Shown: positions 25,984-35,310, numbered from the stretch's first letter. The stretch is 64,000 nucleotides of DNA from an uncultured Sphaerochaeta sp. (GCF_963677075.1 NZ_OY781873.1:124001-188000), one strand, 5' to 3'. Notes: generated by a model from the sequence alone, not told the origin. A program made the numbers and translations.

Positions 25984-28245
25984 CTATATATCACCATACA
26001 ACTTGGCAAGCAACTCGTAGCGACCACTAACCTTGCACTTTGCGTAGATATTACGATTATGATTAGCCACGGTCTTAACTGAAAGAGAGAGTTCCATTCC
26101 TATCTCCTTGTCACTTTTCCCCTCAATGATCAGATGCAGTACCTGCTTCTCCCGCTCAGAAAGGTTACAGGCAACCACCAGCTCATCCATGTACGGTCTT
26201 TTTTGTCCATGGGAGGGGTGTTCCATTGCATCCAAGAGGACATTCAACCCTTCCCTGAACTGTTGTATTCGTGAGCCGATCAGTGCCTGGTCATGAGAGA
26301 GTATCGATTCGATGATTGCAAGCAATACCTCGCTCCTGAAGGGCTTGGTCAGGTACCTGATTGCTCCTTCCTTTAGGCTGTCAATCTTCTCTTCCATCGA
26401 ATCCCGGGCAGTGAGAAAGATCAAGGGGATTGGGGTATCAACAAAGCGTCTCCTCACTTCCTTGAGAAATGCATGTCCATCCATTTGGGGCATCATGACA
26501 TCGCTGATGATCAAAGCCACATCCTCCTTTTCGAGCAACTGAAGTGCTCGATCGGCTGAAGAGGCTGATAAAACCCGATACTTCTTCTGGAGAATGGACT
26601 GAATGTACCATCGCAGGTCATCATTATCTTCCACGACGAGGATAGTGGAACTATCGGGGGGAGGCTCTGGGCACTCCATTTCCAGATGTCTGAAGTCAGA
26701 AAGATACAGATGTTCCAGCTCACTCTCAGAGACTGTTATCTCAGTTTGATGCAACAGCAAGGAAGGAAAGCGAAGGGTAAAGACACTCCCTTCTCCTAGC
26801 CTGCTCTCCAACTCAATGGTTCCGTCGTACTCCTCCATGATATGCTTTACCAAAGGAAGCCCAAGCCCTGTTTGTGTTGATGAAGTATCAGATTCAACAA
26901 CTTCAAATTGCTCAAATATCCTTGCTTGGTCTTCTGGAGCGATACCGATACCAGTATCAGAGACGGAGAGCGTAAGCTCCTGAGAGTCTGCCCGGTGGAG
27001 GGAAAGGACCACTCGCCCCCCTCCCCCCGAGTATTTGATTGCATTGGAAAGGAGGTTCATCACCATTGATTCATAGTCTTCCTGTCTTACCATGAGACCG
27101 AGCTTTGGAGGTATCAAACTTGCATCAAACTCCAAGGCAATGTTCTTCTCTTGGGCAATGGGCAGGAATGCATTGATGAGAAGACTTGTTAGGGGTACAA
27201 GAGGAAGAGCGGACTCTACCTTAATATCCCTTCTTTGTTCCAACCGAAGCATATGATTCACCTGTCTCAAGAGGATCAGGCTATTACGTTCTATTGCAGA
27301 GAGCATTGACTCAGCTTGTTTGATTGTGAGCGCCTCATTTTCTTGTTTCAACTGCCTAACAAGACCAAGGATAACCGTCAGGGGAGTACGGGTCTCATGG
27401 CTCATGTTCAAGAAAAACCGGGTACGCTGGGAGAGAAGCTCCTGCGTTCGAGACGCTTCTTGCCTCTCCATCTTGATCCGGTTGTACCGGTTACCCACGG
27501 CTAAGGAGAAAAGTATCGCCTGCAGGGAGAGTCCGATGGGTTGGTTGTACTGCATTAAGAAGGTTGTAAACTGCTCATGCCCTTGCATGAAAGGAAAAAT
27601 ATTCAAAGCATTGACACTGGTGGTGAATGCAGGGGGAATAAATGCAACCAGAAGCAAGATTGCCTCCCTCTTCATCCATACCATTGCCCTGATGATGGTG
27701 TAGAGGAAGAGTGCATTGGTATAGAAAACAAAAAGTTCCCGGATGAAATTGAGCGTAGTGTACAACCGTTCAGCCATAGGAAACAAAATTTTCAAAAGCA
27801 GGAAAAGCACCGCATACCCACCAATGACTACGATATTGACCCGATTGAATGAGGACAGCCTCTTATCGTGGTCCCTGATGGAAAACAACTCCTCGAAGAA
27901 GAGCAGGAAGGTCATGAAGAGCAGGTGGGTGATGATAGTTACCCGATTATACGTCAAATGAAAGAGAAACCGATCGTAGGTAGAGAAGGTCTGGAGTATG
28001 GTAAGGAGAACCATGATGAGGGAGAAAAAGAGGAACATCTTCTCCCTGGTAGAGATGGCAAGAAAGATGTTGTACCAGAGAAGACCGAACAATACCCCGA
28101 GTGCTACAAGCCCTATAACAAACGGCAATGCCATGGATTCGCTATATTTGGGTTGGATCAAGGGAGCAGCATAGCAGATGGCGGGGACAAGCAGAAAAAG
28201 CATTGTTCCGGCCAGAGAGCGTTTGATCGGGAGGTCTTTTCTCAT
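25984..28245 (-). CDS. Membrane hybrid histidine kinase with receiver and LuxR DNA-binding domain
   Basis: Protein of 753 aa with an AGGAGGG ribosome site. A signal-like segment and about seven transmembrane helices (to about residue 245, 7TMR-like) lead to HisKA with His283 (NMSHETRTPLTV), HATPase (NLLSNAIKYS, DTGIGIAPEDQ, GLGLPLVKHI), a receiver with Asp582 (LIISDVMMPQMDG) and a LuxR helix-turn-helix at the C-terminus (LSEREKQVLHLIIEGKSDKE, SVKTVANHNRNIYAKC). Sensor, kinase, receiver and DNA-binding domain are thus one membrane-bound chain. The likely target is the large lipoprotein gene just upstream, which has two palindromes in its promoter region. Confidence 0.88.
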   Translation of the reverse strand: MRKDLPIKRSLAGTMLFLLVPAICYAAPLIQPKYSESMALPFVIGLVALGVLFGLLWYNIFLAISTREKMFLFFSLIMVLLTILQTFSTYDRFLFHLTYNRVTIITHLLFMTFLLFFEELFSIRDHDKRLSSFNRVNIVVIGGYAVLFLLLKILFPMAERLYTTLNFIRELFVFYTNALFLYTIIRAMVWMKREAILLLVAFIPPAFTTSVNALNIFPFMQGHEQFTTFLMQYNQPIGLSLQAILFSLAVGNRYNRIKMERQEASRTQELLSQRTRFFLNMSHETRTPLTVILGLVRQLKQENEALTIKQAESMLSAIERNSLILLRQVNHMLRLEQRRDIKVESALPLVPLTSLLINAFLPIAQEKNIALEFDASLIPPKLGLMVRQEDYESMVMNLLSNAIKYSGGGGRVVLSLHRADSQELTLSVSDTGIGIAPEDQARIFEQFEVVESDTSSTQTGLGLPLVKHIMEEYDGTIELESRLGEGSVFTLRFPSLLLHQTEITVSESELEHLYLSDFRHLEMECPEPPPDSSTILVVEDNDDLRWYIQSILQKKYRVLSASSADRALQLLEKEDVALIISDVMMPQMDGHAFLKEVRRRFVDTPIPLIFLTARDSMEEKIDSLKEGAIRYLTKPFRSEVLLAIIESILSHDQALIGSRIQQFREGLNVLLDAMEHPSHGQKRPYMDELVVACNLSEREKQVLHLIIEGKSDKEIGMELSLSVKTVANHNRNIYAKCKVSGRYELLAKLYGDI

Positions 28246-28321
28246 CCCACCCTCCTACTCACACATGTTACTGTATTGTAACCGGTAGGAATCAGTGCGG
28301 TAAAGGGTTGGATGCAAGAGA

Positions 28322-28349
28322 GTACGCCTCTCTTTTCAGAAAGGCGTAC
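28322..28349 (-). terminator. Hairpin after the large lipoprotein gene
   Basis: GTACGCCT and AGGCGTAC form an 8-bp stem with a 12-base loop, 19 bases past the lipoprotein stop (minus strand). No U-tract follows, so it may be a processing or attenuation hairpin rather than a full intrinsic terminator. Confidence 0.4.
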
Positions 28350-28368
28350 CGGAGCAGTGTTGTTGTCA

Positions 28369-31005
28369 CTAATCTGCAGCTAGACTCCGCTCCAATGTTC
28401 TGGCAGGAACCGTGTAGGAAGCACCTGAAAGGGAAACTACAGCTGTAGAGGGGACTTGTACGCTGTGCAAGTTCACCACCTGATTTGCAACTGTGGACGG
28501 ATAGACGAGGTCCCCTTCAGTGAGACTATCCGAGCGGTCCATGTCGACAACCACAAGCAGATAATACGTCCCTGCCAGTACCTCTTTCAGACTTGCAGAG
28601 ACCTTGTTCTGGTCTACATTCACCTGGGTGCAGGAAACAGGAGAAAAACTTCTAGCAAGGTCGAGCTCCTGGTCCTTGAACAGTAATACAAAGGCTGGCT
28701 TCCCTGCAGCCGCCACAGGGACTGCTTGAACTTCCACCGGGACAGAGCACCTCTGCGCACCACTTACCTCGTAGAACGCTTCCACAATCATGGAGGGGAA
28801 TTGCTTCCCCGTCTGGTACGCGATCGCCTTGATGATGGTATTGGAAGAAACAGGAATTGCATCAGTATACAGAGTTGAATTGTTGGTCGGATCACTCCCG
28901 TCGGTTGTGTAGTAAACACTCACTTCGTCTCCGTTCCAAGAGATACTTACATGAGTCTCCCCGGTAAATGGGCCTTCCTCAGGGGAAGGGTTATCCAGGA
29001 TTGGAGGCAGTGCATACACATCCCGGTAGGCGACATTATGTACATCGATGGCAAAGTGATTTTGTCTGAAAGATAGTTCAGTCTCCAATCCATGTTCATC
29101 AGAACGACTGCCATAGAACCCACGCTGGGAAGGGACAGGACCATTCGGGTCAGTTCCCCACCCGCCGTAATCCGTTGTTCCCAATTTAGGAGCAAAACTC
29201 ATGAAGCGTTTCTCAAAATCGGAGGCACCTATAGTTGCCTCACTTCCCCAGCTTCTTCCTCCACAATCTTCGCCATATCCAAAGGCAACATCAATCTGCA
29301 GGGTGATAGCCACCTCTACAATGGACATCTCCAACGCATCAGGGGTGTTGGATGGAGGAGGATCATAGACATACCCTTGTTGGCTTCTTCCCGTGGGGTC
29401 GGCAGGTCTCCTGCTTGCAACCACACAAATTCGCCCCATACTCAACTCGAGCAAGGTGGGAAAATAGTTCGTATAACTTCCAGACCCAGCATTCGCAATC
29501 CATCGCTGAACAAACGGTGTATCATCGTAGATGTTGCTGACAAGGCCAGAGTCATAGGCATAGACTCCGAACATTTCCCGCATGGTGGTACGATCGATGA
29601 CAGTTGCTGGGTCACGCCGAGTGCTGCTATAGAGCACGGAAGACATATCCCCTGCCCCTAGGTGATCGTCCACCTCGTAGTAGATGATACTTGCATGATC
29701 ATTGTTCTTGATGGTCCCCCCACTCTTGATCGGAGTACTCGCAATTGGATTGGATGCATTATAGGTTCCGAACCCTCCAGGATCAGCAATCTCCTCAATA
29801 TGGGGATGGTTGTACGGTTCCGGCTGGCTATCTCCCTGTGGAGTATTGAAAATCCCCTGGCTTACCGACCAGTAGATACAGGCGACTGACGACTCAGGAT
29901 GCTTTCCCTGGTTCAAGAGAAATGGGTCTTTTGGGTCTGGGTTCGTCACAATCGGCCACTCATCACCCGTACTCTCAAGATTGACAAATGTAGGAATAAG
30001 ACCTGAGCTATGGTTTTTTGCTGCTATACCAGTTCCTGAAATTGGAAAATAACCTTTGTATTCGACCTCTGGGTTTGGCTCTGCCTCTGTGTCGGTATCA
30101 TAGTCATCATACCCTCCGTCACTCACTGTTGGAACGGCAGATCCATCCCAGGAGTCTGGGCCATCACCATGCTTCAGGTATGCCCACTGCCAGCCCTTAT
30201 CAGGTGAATCACCCGCTTCGTTCACCATGAAATCCCCTGCCTTGCACTGCCCGTAATCATTGTAGTAGAGCCGAATAGTCCCGAACCCGGAGAGCTCTGC
30301 TTCGTAATAGACAAGCTCATAGGCAATACCGGTAAACAGGACTCCTTCAGGGGGTAGGTCATCAACATCGACCTTAAAGGAAGTATCCTTCAGGTCAAAT
30401 ACAGCCAAGGTATCATCAGTTACATCACTGGGGGTGTCATTCGACCCATCAAAGATGACAAAGGAGCCTTCCTTTACCTCCTGCTTTGTTACGGGGGTGT
30501 CATCATCCACATACACAGAGAACTCAAGCATATCATCCTCTGTGGGCATCACTTCAGGATAGTGGGAGGTATTGAACCCTGGAAGCTTTTTCATCGGTCC
30601 ACTTTCATACTCTGAGATATAATCAGTGGACCATGCATTCATGGCATCATAACGCCCTCTGCCATAGATTCCCTTTTCTCCAATCTTCTGCACGGTAGTG
30701 TCTGGAATCAATGCGATGTAGCGATAAGCAACCTTGAGACTATCTGGGGTGATGGAAGTAAAGCCACTGTCAGTCTGACTTGCTGCAAGCCAACGGGAGG
30801 TTATGCTTTTCTCTGAATCTTCATATGTACCCGCCCTGAAGGAAGACTCTCCATCGGGGGCCCTGGCCAGGGAAAAAACCGTGACATCCTCTTGTTCCTC
30901 TTCACCAGGATTGTTGCCGGGATCCTTTTTGCAACCGGCAAGAGAAGCCAGAAGCAACAAGATTAATCCGATACATACTATATAGTGTGTACTTTTTTCC
31001 TTCAT
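28369..31005 (-). CDS. Large lipoprotein with chitobiase/FN3-like C-terminal domain
   Basis: Protein of 878 aa. ATG 31005 is chosen because GAGAGG precedes it by 7 bases and it starts a good signal peptide with lipobox LASLAGC (Cys about 25); an upstream frame extension adds 16 non-signal residues. The mature N-terminal 650 residues are beta-rich, Asp/Gly/Pro-rich and not recognised. Near the C-terminus is a chitobiase C-terminal (CHB_HEX_C-like) domain: VSVYYTTDGSDPTNNSTLYT then NTIIKAIAYQTGK. The last 130 residues form another beta domain. Probably surface-exposed. The adjacent LuxR-type hybrid kinase is the likely regulator. Confidence 0.75.
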   Translation of the reverse strand: MKEKSTHYIVCIGLILLLLASLAGCKKDPGNNPGEEEQEDVTVFSLARAPDGESSFRAGTYEDSEKSITSRWLAASQTDSGFTSITPDSLKVAYRYIALIPDTTVQKIGEKGIYGRGRYDAMNAWSTDYISEYESGPMKKLPGFNTSHYPEVMPTEDDMLEFSVYVDDDTPVTKQEVKEGSFVIFDGSNDTPSDVTDDTLAVFDLKDTSFKVDVDDLPPEGVLFTGIAYELVYYEAELSGFGTIRLYYNDYGQCKAGDFMVNEAGDSPDKGWQWAYLKHGDGPDSWDGSAVPTVSDGGYDDYDTDTEAEPNPEVEYKGYFPISGTGIAAKNHSSGLIPTFVNLESTGDEWPIVTNPDPKDPFLLNQGKHPESSVACIYWSVSQGIFNTPQGDSQPEPYNHPHIEEIADPGGFGTYNASNPIASTPIKSGGTIKNNDHASIIYYEVDDHLGAGDMSSVLYSSTRRDPATVIDRTTMREMFGVYAYDSGLVSNIYDDTPFVQRWIANAGSGSYTNYFPTLLELSMGRICVVASRRPADPTGRSQQGYVYDPPPSNTPDALEMSIVEVAITLQIDVAFGYGEDCGGRSWGSEATIGASDFEKRFMSFAPKLGTTDYGGWGTDPNGPVPSQRGFYGSRSDEHGLETELSFRQNHFAIDVHNVAYRDVYALPPILDNPSPEEGPFTGETHVSISWNGDEVSVYYTTDGSDPTNNSTLYTDAIPVSSNTIIKAIAYQTGKQFPSMIVEAFYEVSGAQRCSVPVEVQAVPVAAAGKPAFVLLFKDQELDLARSFSPVSCTQVNVDQNKVSASLKEVLAGTYYLLVVVDMDRSDSLTEGDLVYPSTVANQVVNLHSVQVPSTAVVSLSGASYTVPARTLERSLAAD

Positions 31006-31062
31006 ACTGTTTTCCTCTCCTATCCAAGAACAGTATGGAAGGGAACCATCCAAGGTAATAGC

Positions 31063-31099
31063 AGGTAAAAGTACCTAGGATTATAGGTATTCCTACCTA
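31063..31099 (-). promoter_or_regulatory. Two tandem palindromes AGGTA-N4-TACCT upstream of the large lipoprotein gene
   Basis: AGGTA-AAAG-TACCT (31063-31076) and TAGGTA-TTCC-TACCTA (31084-31099) are perfect inverted repeats whose centres are 22 bp apart, about two helical turns. On the minus strand a CATACT/TACTGT -10-like element lies about 25-28 bases beyond the nearer site with no -35 match, the same geometry as the site at 7400-7415. An activator bound as two dimers is inferred, most simply the LuxR-type hybrid kinase encoded downstream. Confidence 0.5.
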
Positions 31100-31174
31100 G
31101 AATTTGTTATCTGTTAGATGGATAGCAATATAATCAATCCATACTCTTTTTTTTCGCTTATTGAGAATAATTCC

Positions 31175-31202
31175 TTGAATTTGTTGCAATTTGTTGTATT
31201 AT
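31175..31202 (+). promoter_or_regulatory. Sigma70-type promoter of the xdh operon
   Basis: TTGAAT (31175-31180) and TATTAT (31197-31202) are separated by 16 bases. Transcription would start near 31209, leaving a leader of about 125 bases before the first xdh ATG. Confidence 0.5.
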
Positions 31203-31252
31203 AAAAGTACCAAAAGAAAGCTCTGCCTTTCTGGAAGCTTCTATGCTCTTCT

Positions 31253-31301
31253 TTCACATGAAAAAATGTGAAGTTTCTGCCTAGTCCCAGAATTTGCAGA
31301 A
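31253..31301 (+). other. Structured 5' leader of the xdh operon
   Basis: Two hairpins can form between the promoter and the ribosome site: TTCACAT/ATGTGAA (31253-31272, 6-base loop) and TTCTGC/GCAGAA (31275-31301). They do not match a riboswitch class that I recognise, including the purine and molybdenum-cofactor types. Confidence 0.35.
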
Positions 31302-31333
31302 GCAGGGTTGTTGAAGAAACAAGGAGGAACTCC

Positions 31334-33622
31334 ATGAATATCATAGGAAAATCCCCAAACCGAGTCGATGCATACGACAAAGTGACGGGAAAAGCAAAAT
31401 ATACCCCCGATCTGGTCTCTCCCCATGCACTTCATGCAAAAGTACTGCATAGTACCATTGCAAATGGCTGGGTGAAGGAGTTTGACCTATCTGAGGCATG
31501 GAAGGTTGAAGGGGTTGTGGACATTGTCACCTGTTTTGATGTCCCCGACATTCAATTCCCTACTGCAGGGCACCCATGGTCGACTGAACCCAAACACCAG
31601 GATATTGCCGACCGTAAGTTGCTCAATGCAAGGGTTCGCTGCTATGCCGATGATATTGCAGCAGTTATTGCCGAAACTGAGATTGCTGCAGAAGAAGCAG
31701 TGAGAAAAATCAAGGTAACCTACGAAGAGTATGCTCCCATCCTCTCTATTGAAGATGCAATGAAGGAAGGGGCAACGGTAATCCACGAGGAGAAGCCAAA
31801 CAACGTAGTGGTCCACTCTTCCTATGAGATCGGTTCCTTTGAAGAGTCCATTAAGGAAAAGGGCCTTATCAAAGTCGTAGGCGACTACGAGACCCCAATC
31901 GTAACCCACTGTCATATTGAACCTGCAAACTCGTTTGCATATGAGGAAGATGGCAAGATTGTCGTGGTAAGCTCCACCCAGATTCCCCATATCGTGCGTC
32001 GTGTTTGTTCCCAGGCCTTGGGAGTAGGATTTGGCAAGATTAGGATTGTGAAACCCTATATTGGTGGTGGATTCGGCAATAAGCAGGATGCGCTCACCGA
32101 ACCCTTGAATGCATTCCTGACCACTCGTGTTGGTGGCCGACCGGTTATTTTGTCCTATACCAGGGAAGAGACCTTTGCCTGTACAAGAACAAGACACGCA
32201 ATGAAGTTCCACATCGAGAGCTATATTCGTCCTGATGGGTCATTTGCTGCCAGAAGCATTGAAGCCTACTCCAACCAGGGAGCATATGCGAGCCATGCAC
32301 ACGCACTGGTTGCCAATGCAGTAAACGGATTCAGGATGATGTATCCGGTGGGGGCAATCAAGGGGGAAGCCTATACGGTCTACACCAACATGCCAACCGC
32401 TGGAGCAATGAGGGCCTACGGTATTCCCCAGATTGGGTTTGCCTTGGAAGCCCACGTGGATGATATCGTGGCCAAGACTGGTTTTGACTCAATCAAGATC
32501 CGTAAGCAGAATATGATGAAGCTTGGTTTTGTAGACCCGGTTACCACCATCACCTGTCACTCCACCGGCCTCGAAGAGTGTATCGACAAGGGAGAGAAAT
32601 ACCTCTCATACTCAAAGAAGCGCAAGGAGTACGAGAAGCAGGATGGTCCGATCAGGAAAGGAGTCGGCATGGCCATCTTCTGCTACAAGACCGGTGTCTA
32701 TCCGATCAGCTTGGAGACCTCCGCGGTACGTATGCTGCTCAACCAGGATGGCTCTCTGCAGGTACAGATGGGAGCAACCGAGATCGGTCAGGGTGCTGAT
32801 ACTGTCTTTGCCATGATGGCCGCTGAAACCATCGGCCTAACGATGGACAAGATACACATGATCAGCAAGCAGGACACTGATGTCACTCCCTACGATACCG
32901 GTGCCTATGCCTCCCGACAGTCCTACGTATCTGGGTTGGCGGTTAAGAAAACTGCCGAAGCCTTCAAGAAAAAGCTGCTTGATTTTGCCGGTTTTATGCT
33001 GAAGTGTGATCCATGGGATCTGGATATCAAGGAAAACTACATAGTGCACACCAACAAGGATGAGCATTTGCTCTCGGTTGCAGATGTAGCCATTGAATCC
33101 TGCTACAGCCTGACAAACTCACAGCATATTGCTGCTGAGGAGACACACCACTGCACAGACAACACGTACTCCTTCGGAGTCTGTTTTGTCGAGGTAGAGG
33201 TGGATATCCCGATGTGTCAGGTAAAGGTTCTGGATATCATCAATGTCCATGACTCAGGAACCATTCTCAATCACCAGACTGCAAAGGGTCAGGTGCATGG
33301 TGGAATGAGCATGGGGCTTGGCTATGGATTGTATGAACGACATCTGTTCGACCCGAAGACAGGCCGGATGTACAACGACAATCTGCTTGACTACAAGCTG
33401 ATGACTGCCCTCGATACCCCTGACCTCCACGCTGACTTTGTAGAGACCTATGACCCCACCGGTCCATACGGAAACAAGAGCCTCGGGGAACCTCCTACGA
33501 TTCCCGTCGCCCCAGCCATCCGTAATGCAGTACTCAATGCAACCGGTGTTGCTGTAAATGCAATTCCGCTTCACCCCCAACGTCTGTTTGGTGCATTCAC
33601 CGATGCGGGACTGATCAAATAA
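31334..33622 (+). CDS. xdhA: Xanthine dehydrogenase family, molybdenum-binding subunit
   Basis: Protein of 762 aa from ATG 31334 (AAGGAGG, 6 bases before); an upstream in-frame ATG adds residues with no homology. It has the N-terminal hammerhead domain (NRVDAYDKVTGKAKYTPDL) and the molybdopterin-binding body: GGGFGNKQD, AYGIPQIGFALE, GATEIGQGADTV and, near the end, NKSLGEPPTIPVAPAI with the catalytic Glu in the GE pair. Hydroxylates a purine or related heterocycle with water as the oxygen donor. It is the first gene of the operon; FAD and iron-sulphur subunits follow. The exact substrate cannot be fixed by sequence. Confidence 0.9.
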   Translation: MNIIGKSPNRVDAYDKVTGKAKYTPDLVSPHALHAKVLHSTIANGWVKEFDLSEAWKVEGVVDIVTCFDVPDIQFPTAGHPWSTEPKHQDIADRKLLNARVRCYADDIAAVIAETEIAAEEAVRKIKVTYEEYAPILSIEDAMKEGATVIHEEKPNNVVVHSSYEIGSFEESIKEKGLIKVVGDYETPIVTHCHIEPANSFAYEEDGKIVVVSSTQIPHIVRRVCSQALGVGFGKIRIVKPYIGGGFGNKQDALTEPLNAFLTTRVGGRPVILSYTREETFACTRTRHAMKFHIESYIRPDGSFAARSIEAYSNQGAYASHAHALVANAVNGFRMMYPVGAIKGEAYTVYTNMPTAGAMRAYGIPQIGFALEAHVDDIVAKTGFDSIKIRKQNMMKLGFVDPVTTITCHSTGLEECIDKGEKYLSYSKKRKEYEKQDGPIRKGVGMAIFCYKTGVYPISLETSAVRMLLNQDGSLQVQMGATEIGQGADTVFAMMAAETIGLTMDKIHMISKQDTDVTPYDTGAYASRQSYVSGLAVKKTAEAFKKKLLDFAGFMLKCDPWDLDIKENYIVHTNKDEHLLSVADVAIESCYSLTNSQHIAAEETHHCTDNTYSFGVCFVEVEVDIPMCQVKVLDIINVHDSGTILNHQTAKGQVHGGMSMGLGYGLYERHLFDPKTGRMYNDNLLDYKLMTALDTPDLHADFVETYDPTGPYGNKSLGEPPTIPVAPAIRNAVLNATGVAVNAIPLHPQRLFGAFTDAGLIK

Positions 33623-33634
33623 AGGAAGGAGCGC

Positions 33635-34522
33635 ATGTATAACTTTAATAAACTCTATGAACCAACCTCTGTAGAGGAGGCCTTACGGCTTAAGAAGGAG
33701 CATCCTGAAGCTCTTATCCTTGCCGGAGGCAGTGATATCCTGATCAAGATCCGCGAAGGGAAGCTTGCAGGTTGTGATCTTATCAACATCTATATGCTCG
33801 AAGACCTGAGAGGCATCTGCTTGGAGGACGATGGTTCAATCCTTATCCGTCCACTGACCAGCTTCACCGATGTCTCCATGCATCCAGTGATCAGGGAACA
33901 TGTTCCCGTCCTGGGAGATGCTGTTGACCAGATCGGCGGCCCCCAGATCAGGAATATCGGCACCATCGGTGGAAACATCTGCAACGGTGTCACTAGCGCC
34001 GACTCGGCAACCACCCTAAAAGCGTATGATGCAGTGCTGGAGCTGACCAGTCTGGATGGGATACGAATTCTTCCCTATGCAGAGTTCAATCTTGGACCAG
34101 GCAAGGTAGACCTTCGCCCAGGCGAGATCATGACTGGGATCCGTATCCCCAAAGAGAGCTACGAGAACACCTATGGCCACTACATCAAGTATGCGATGCG
34201 GCGAGCCATGGATATCGCGACTCTTGGGTGCTCAGTCAATGTAACATTAAACAAGAACAAGGACGCAATAGAAAGGCTCCGCATTGCCTTTGGAGTTGCA
34301 GCCCCCATTCCCATCCGCTCCACACAAGCAGAGGAGAGCGCCAAGGGACATGCCCTTGATGCGTCATTGCTCGACGCGGTAGCTGAGGGTGCACTTGCTG
34401 ATGTCACTCCAAGAACCAGTTGGAGAGCCAGCAAGGAGTTCAGACTGCAGTTGGTAAAGGAGCTCGCAAGACGGGCAACCAAGGCGGCTGTAGAGAAAGC
34501 AGGAGGAACAATCAATGGCTAA
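33635..34522 (+). CDS. xdhB: Xanthine dehydrogenase family, FAD-binding subunit
   Basis: Protein of 295 aa with ribosome site AAGGAAGGAG. The FAD_binding_5 signature is present: LILAGGSDILIKIREGKL (pyrophosphate binding) and QIRNIGTIGGNICNGVTSAD (isoalloxazine region), then the CO-dehydrogenase flavoprotein C-terminal domain (AFGVAAPIPIRS). It passes electrons from the iron-sulphur subunit to NAD or another acceptor. It lies 12 bases after xdhA and overlaps xdhC by 8 bases. Confidence 0.9.
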   Translation: MYNFNKLYEPTSVEEALRLKKEHPEALILAGGSDILIKIREGKLAGCDLINIYMLEDLRGICLEDDGSILIRPLTSFTDVSMHPVIREHVPVLGDAVDQIGGPQIRNIGTIGGNICNGVTSADSATTLKAYDAVLELTSLDGIRILPYAEFNLGPGKVDLRPGEIMTGIRIPKESYENTYGHYIKYAMRRAMDIATLGCSVNVTLNKNKDAIERLRIAFGVAAPIPIRSTQAEESAKGHALDASLLDAVAEGALADVTPRTSWRASKEFRLQLVKELARRATKAAVEKAGGTING

Positions 34523-35006
34523 TAAAGATATCACCTGCACGGTCAATGGGAAGCAGAGAACCTTTACAGTGGATATTCGTTCATCTCTTTCCGATATGCT
34601 CCGTGGAAACGCTGGCTTGGACAGCATCAAACATGGCTGTGATGTAGGAGAATGTGGTGCTTGTACCGTTCTGATCAATGGAAAGCCGTTCAACTCCTGT
34701 ATCTATATGGCTATCTGGGCTGAGGGAAAGGATATCCTGACCCTCGAGGGATTGAGTGACACCAAGGGAACGATCAGCGACATTCAGCAGGCCTTCATTG
34801 ATGAAGGCGCTGTACAGTGTGGCTTCTGTACCCCGGGATTCATCATGTCTTCCATTCCCATCATCAACAAGGATACCCCCTCCACCAGGGAGGAGATCAG
34901 AAAGCAGGTAGCTGGCAACCTCTGCAGGTGCACCGGTTATGAGCATATTGTTGATGCAATTGAGAAAACGCAGAAGAAACGTATTGCAGAGAAGAAAAAG
35001 AACTAG
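34515..35006 (+). CDS. xdhC: Xanthine dehydrogenase family, [2Fe-2S] subunit
   Basis: Protein of 163 aa. The N-terminal plant-type ferredoxin cluster is complete (CDVGECGACTVLINGKPFNS followed by Cys) and the second, helical cluster has CGFCTPGF and CRCTGYEHIVDAI. It relays electrons between the molybdenum and FAD subunits. The symbol follows E. coli usage, where xdhC is the iron-sulphur subunit; no separate maturation chaperone is encoded nearby. The operon ends at a strong terminator. Confidence 0.9.
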   Translation: MANKDITCTVNGKQRTFTVDIRSSLSDMLRGNAGLDSIKHGCDVGECGACTVLINGKPFNSCIYMAIWAEGKDILTLEGLSDTKGTISDIQQAFIDEGAVQCGFCTPGFIMSSIPIINKDTPSTREEIRKQVAGNLCRCTGYEHIVDAIEKTQKKRIAEKKKN

Positions 35007-35026
35007 AAATTCTCTTATTCTCATCA

Positions 35027-35060
35027 CAAACGGGATTACCTAGAGGTAATCCCGTTTTTC
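35027..35060 (+). terminator. Intrinsic terminator of the xdh operon
   Basis: ACGGGATTACC and GGTAATCCCGT form a perfect 11-bp stem with a 4-base loop, followed at once by a run of T. It lies 23 bases after the xdhC stop. Confidence 0.9.
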
Positions 35061-35076
35061 TCTATGGATTGAAGAA

Positions 35077-35310
35077 TTACATCTCTTTAACTTGTGAGTT
35101 CTTCACCTCATAGCCTAGTGCGCTGATTGCCTGCTCTATCTCTTTTGCAGCTATATAAGAATCATCGAAGTCTAGCTTTACTTTACTGGAGTTGAAGAGA
35201 ACCTTCACACTCTCTTTCTGAACTCCTTGCAAAGATTTTGCAGCATTCTCTATTTTTTGCAGGCAAGACGGGCAGGTCAACGATTCCAACTGGATTGTTA
35301 TTTTTTTCAT
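35077..35310 (-). CDS. Small heavy-metal-associated (HMA) domain protein
   Basis: Protein of 77 aa from ATG 35310, which follows AGGAG; an upstream frame extension has no support. It is one ferredoxin-like HMA domain with the metal motif TCPSC (about residues 12-16, in place of the usual MTCxxC), then KIENAAKSLQGVQKESVKVL and the C-terminal AISALGYEV. It may deliver or sense a metal ion for the P-type ATPase upstream, which lacks its own HMA domain. It has its own promoter with an FNR-type box. Confidence 0.85.
   Translation of the reverse strand: MKKITIQLESLTCPSCLQKIENAAKSLQGVQKESVKVLFNSSKVKLDFDDSYIAAKEIEQAISALGYEVKNSQVKEM

Noticed and set aside
31253..31301. Purine or molybdenum-cofactor riboswitch before xdhA
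   Set aside because: The hairpins are present but conserved loop and core sequences of those classes are not visible.
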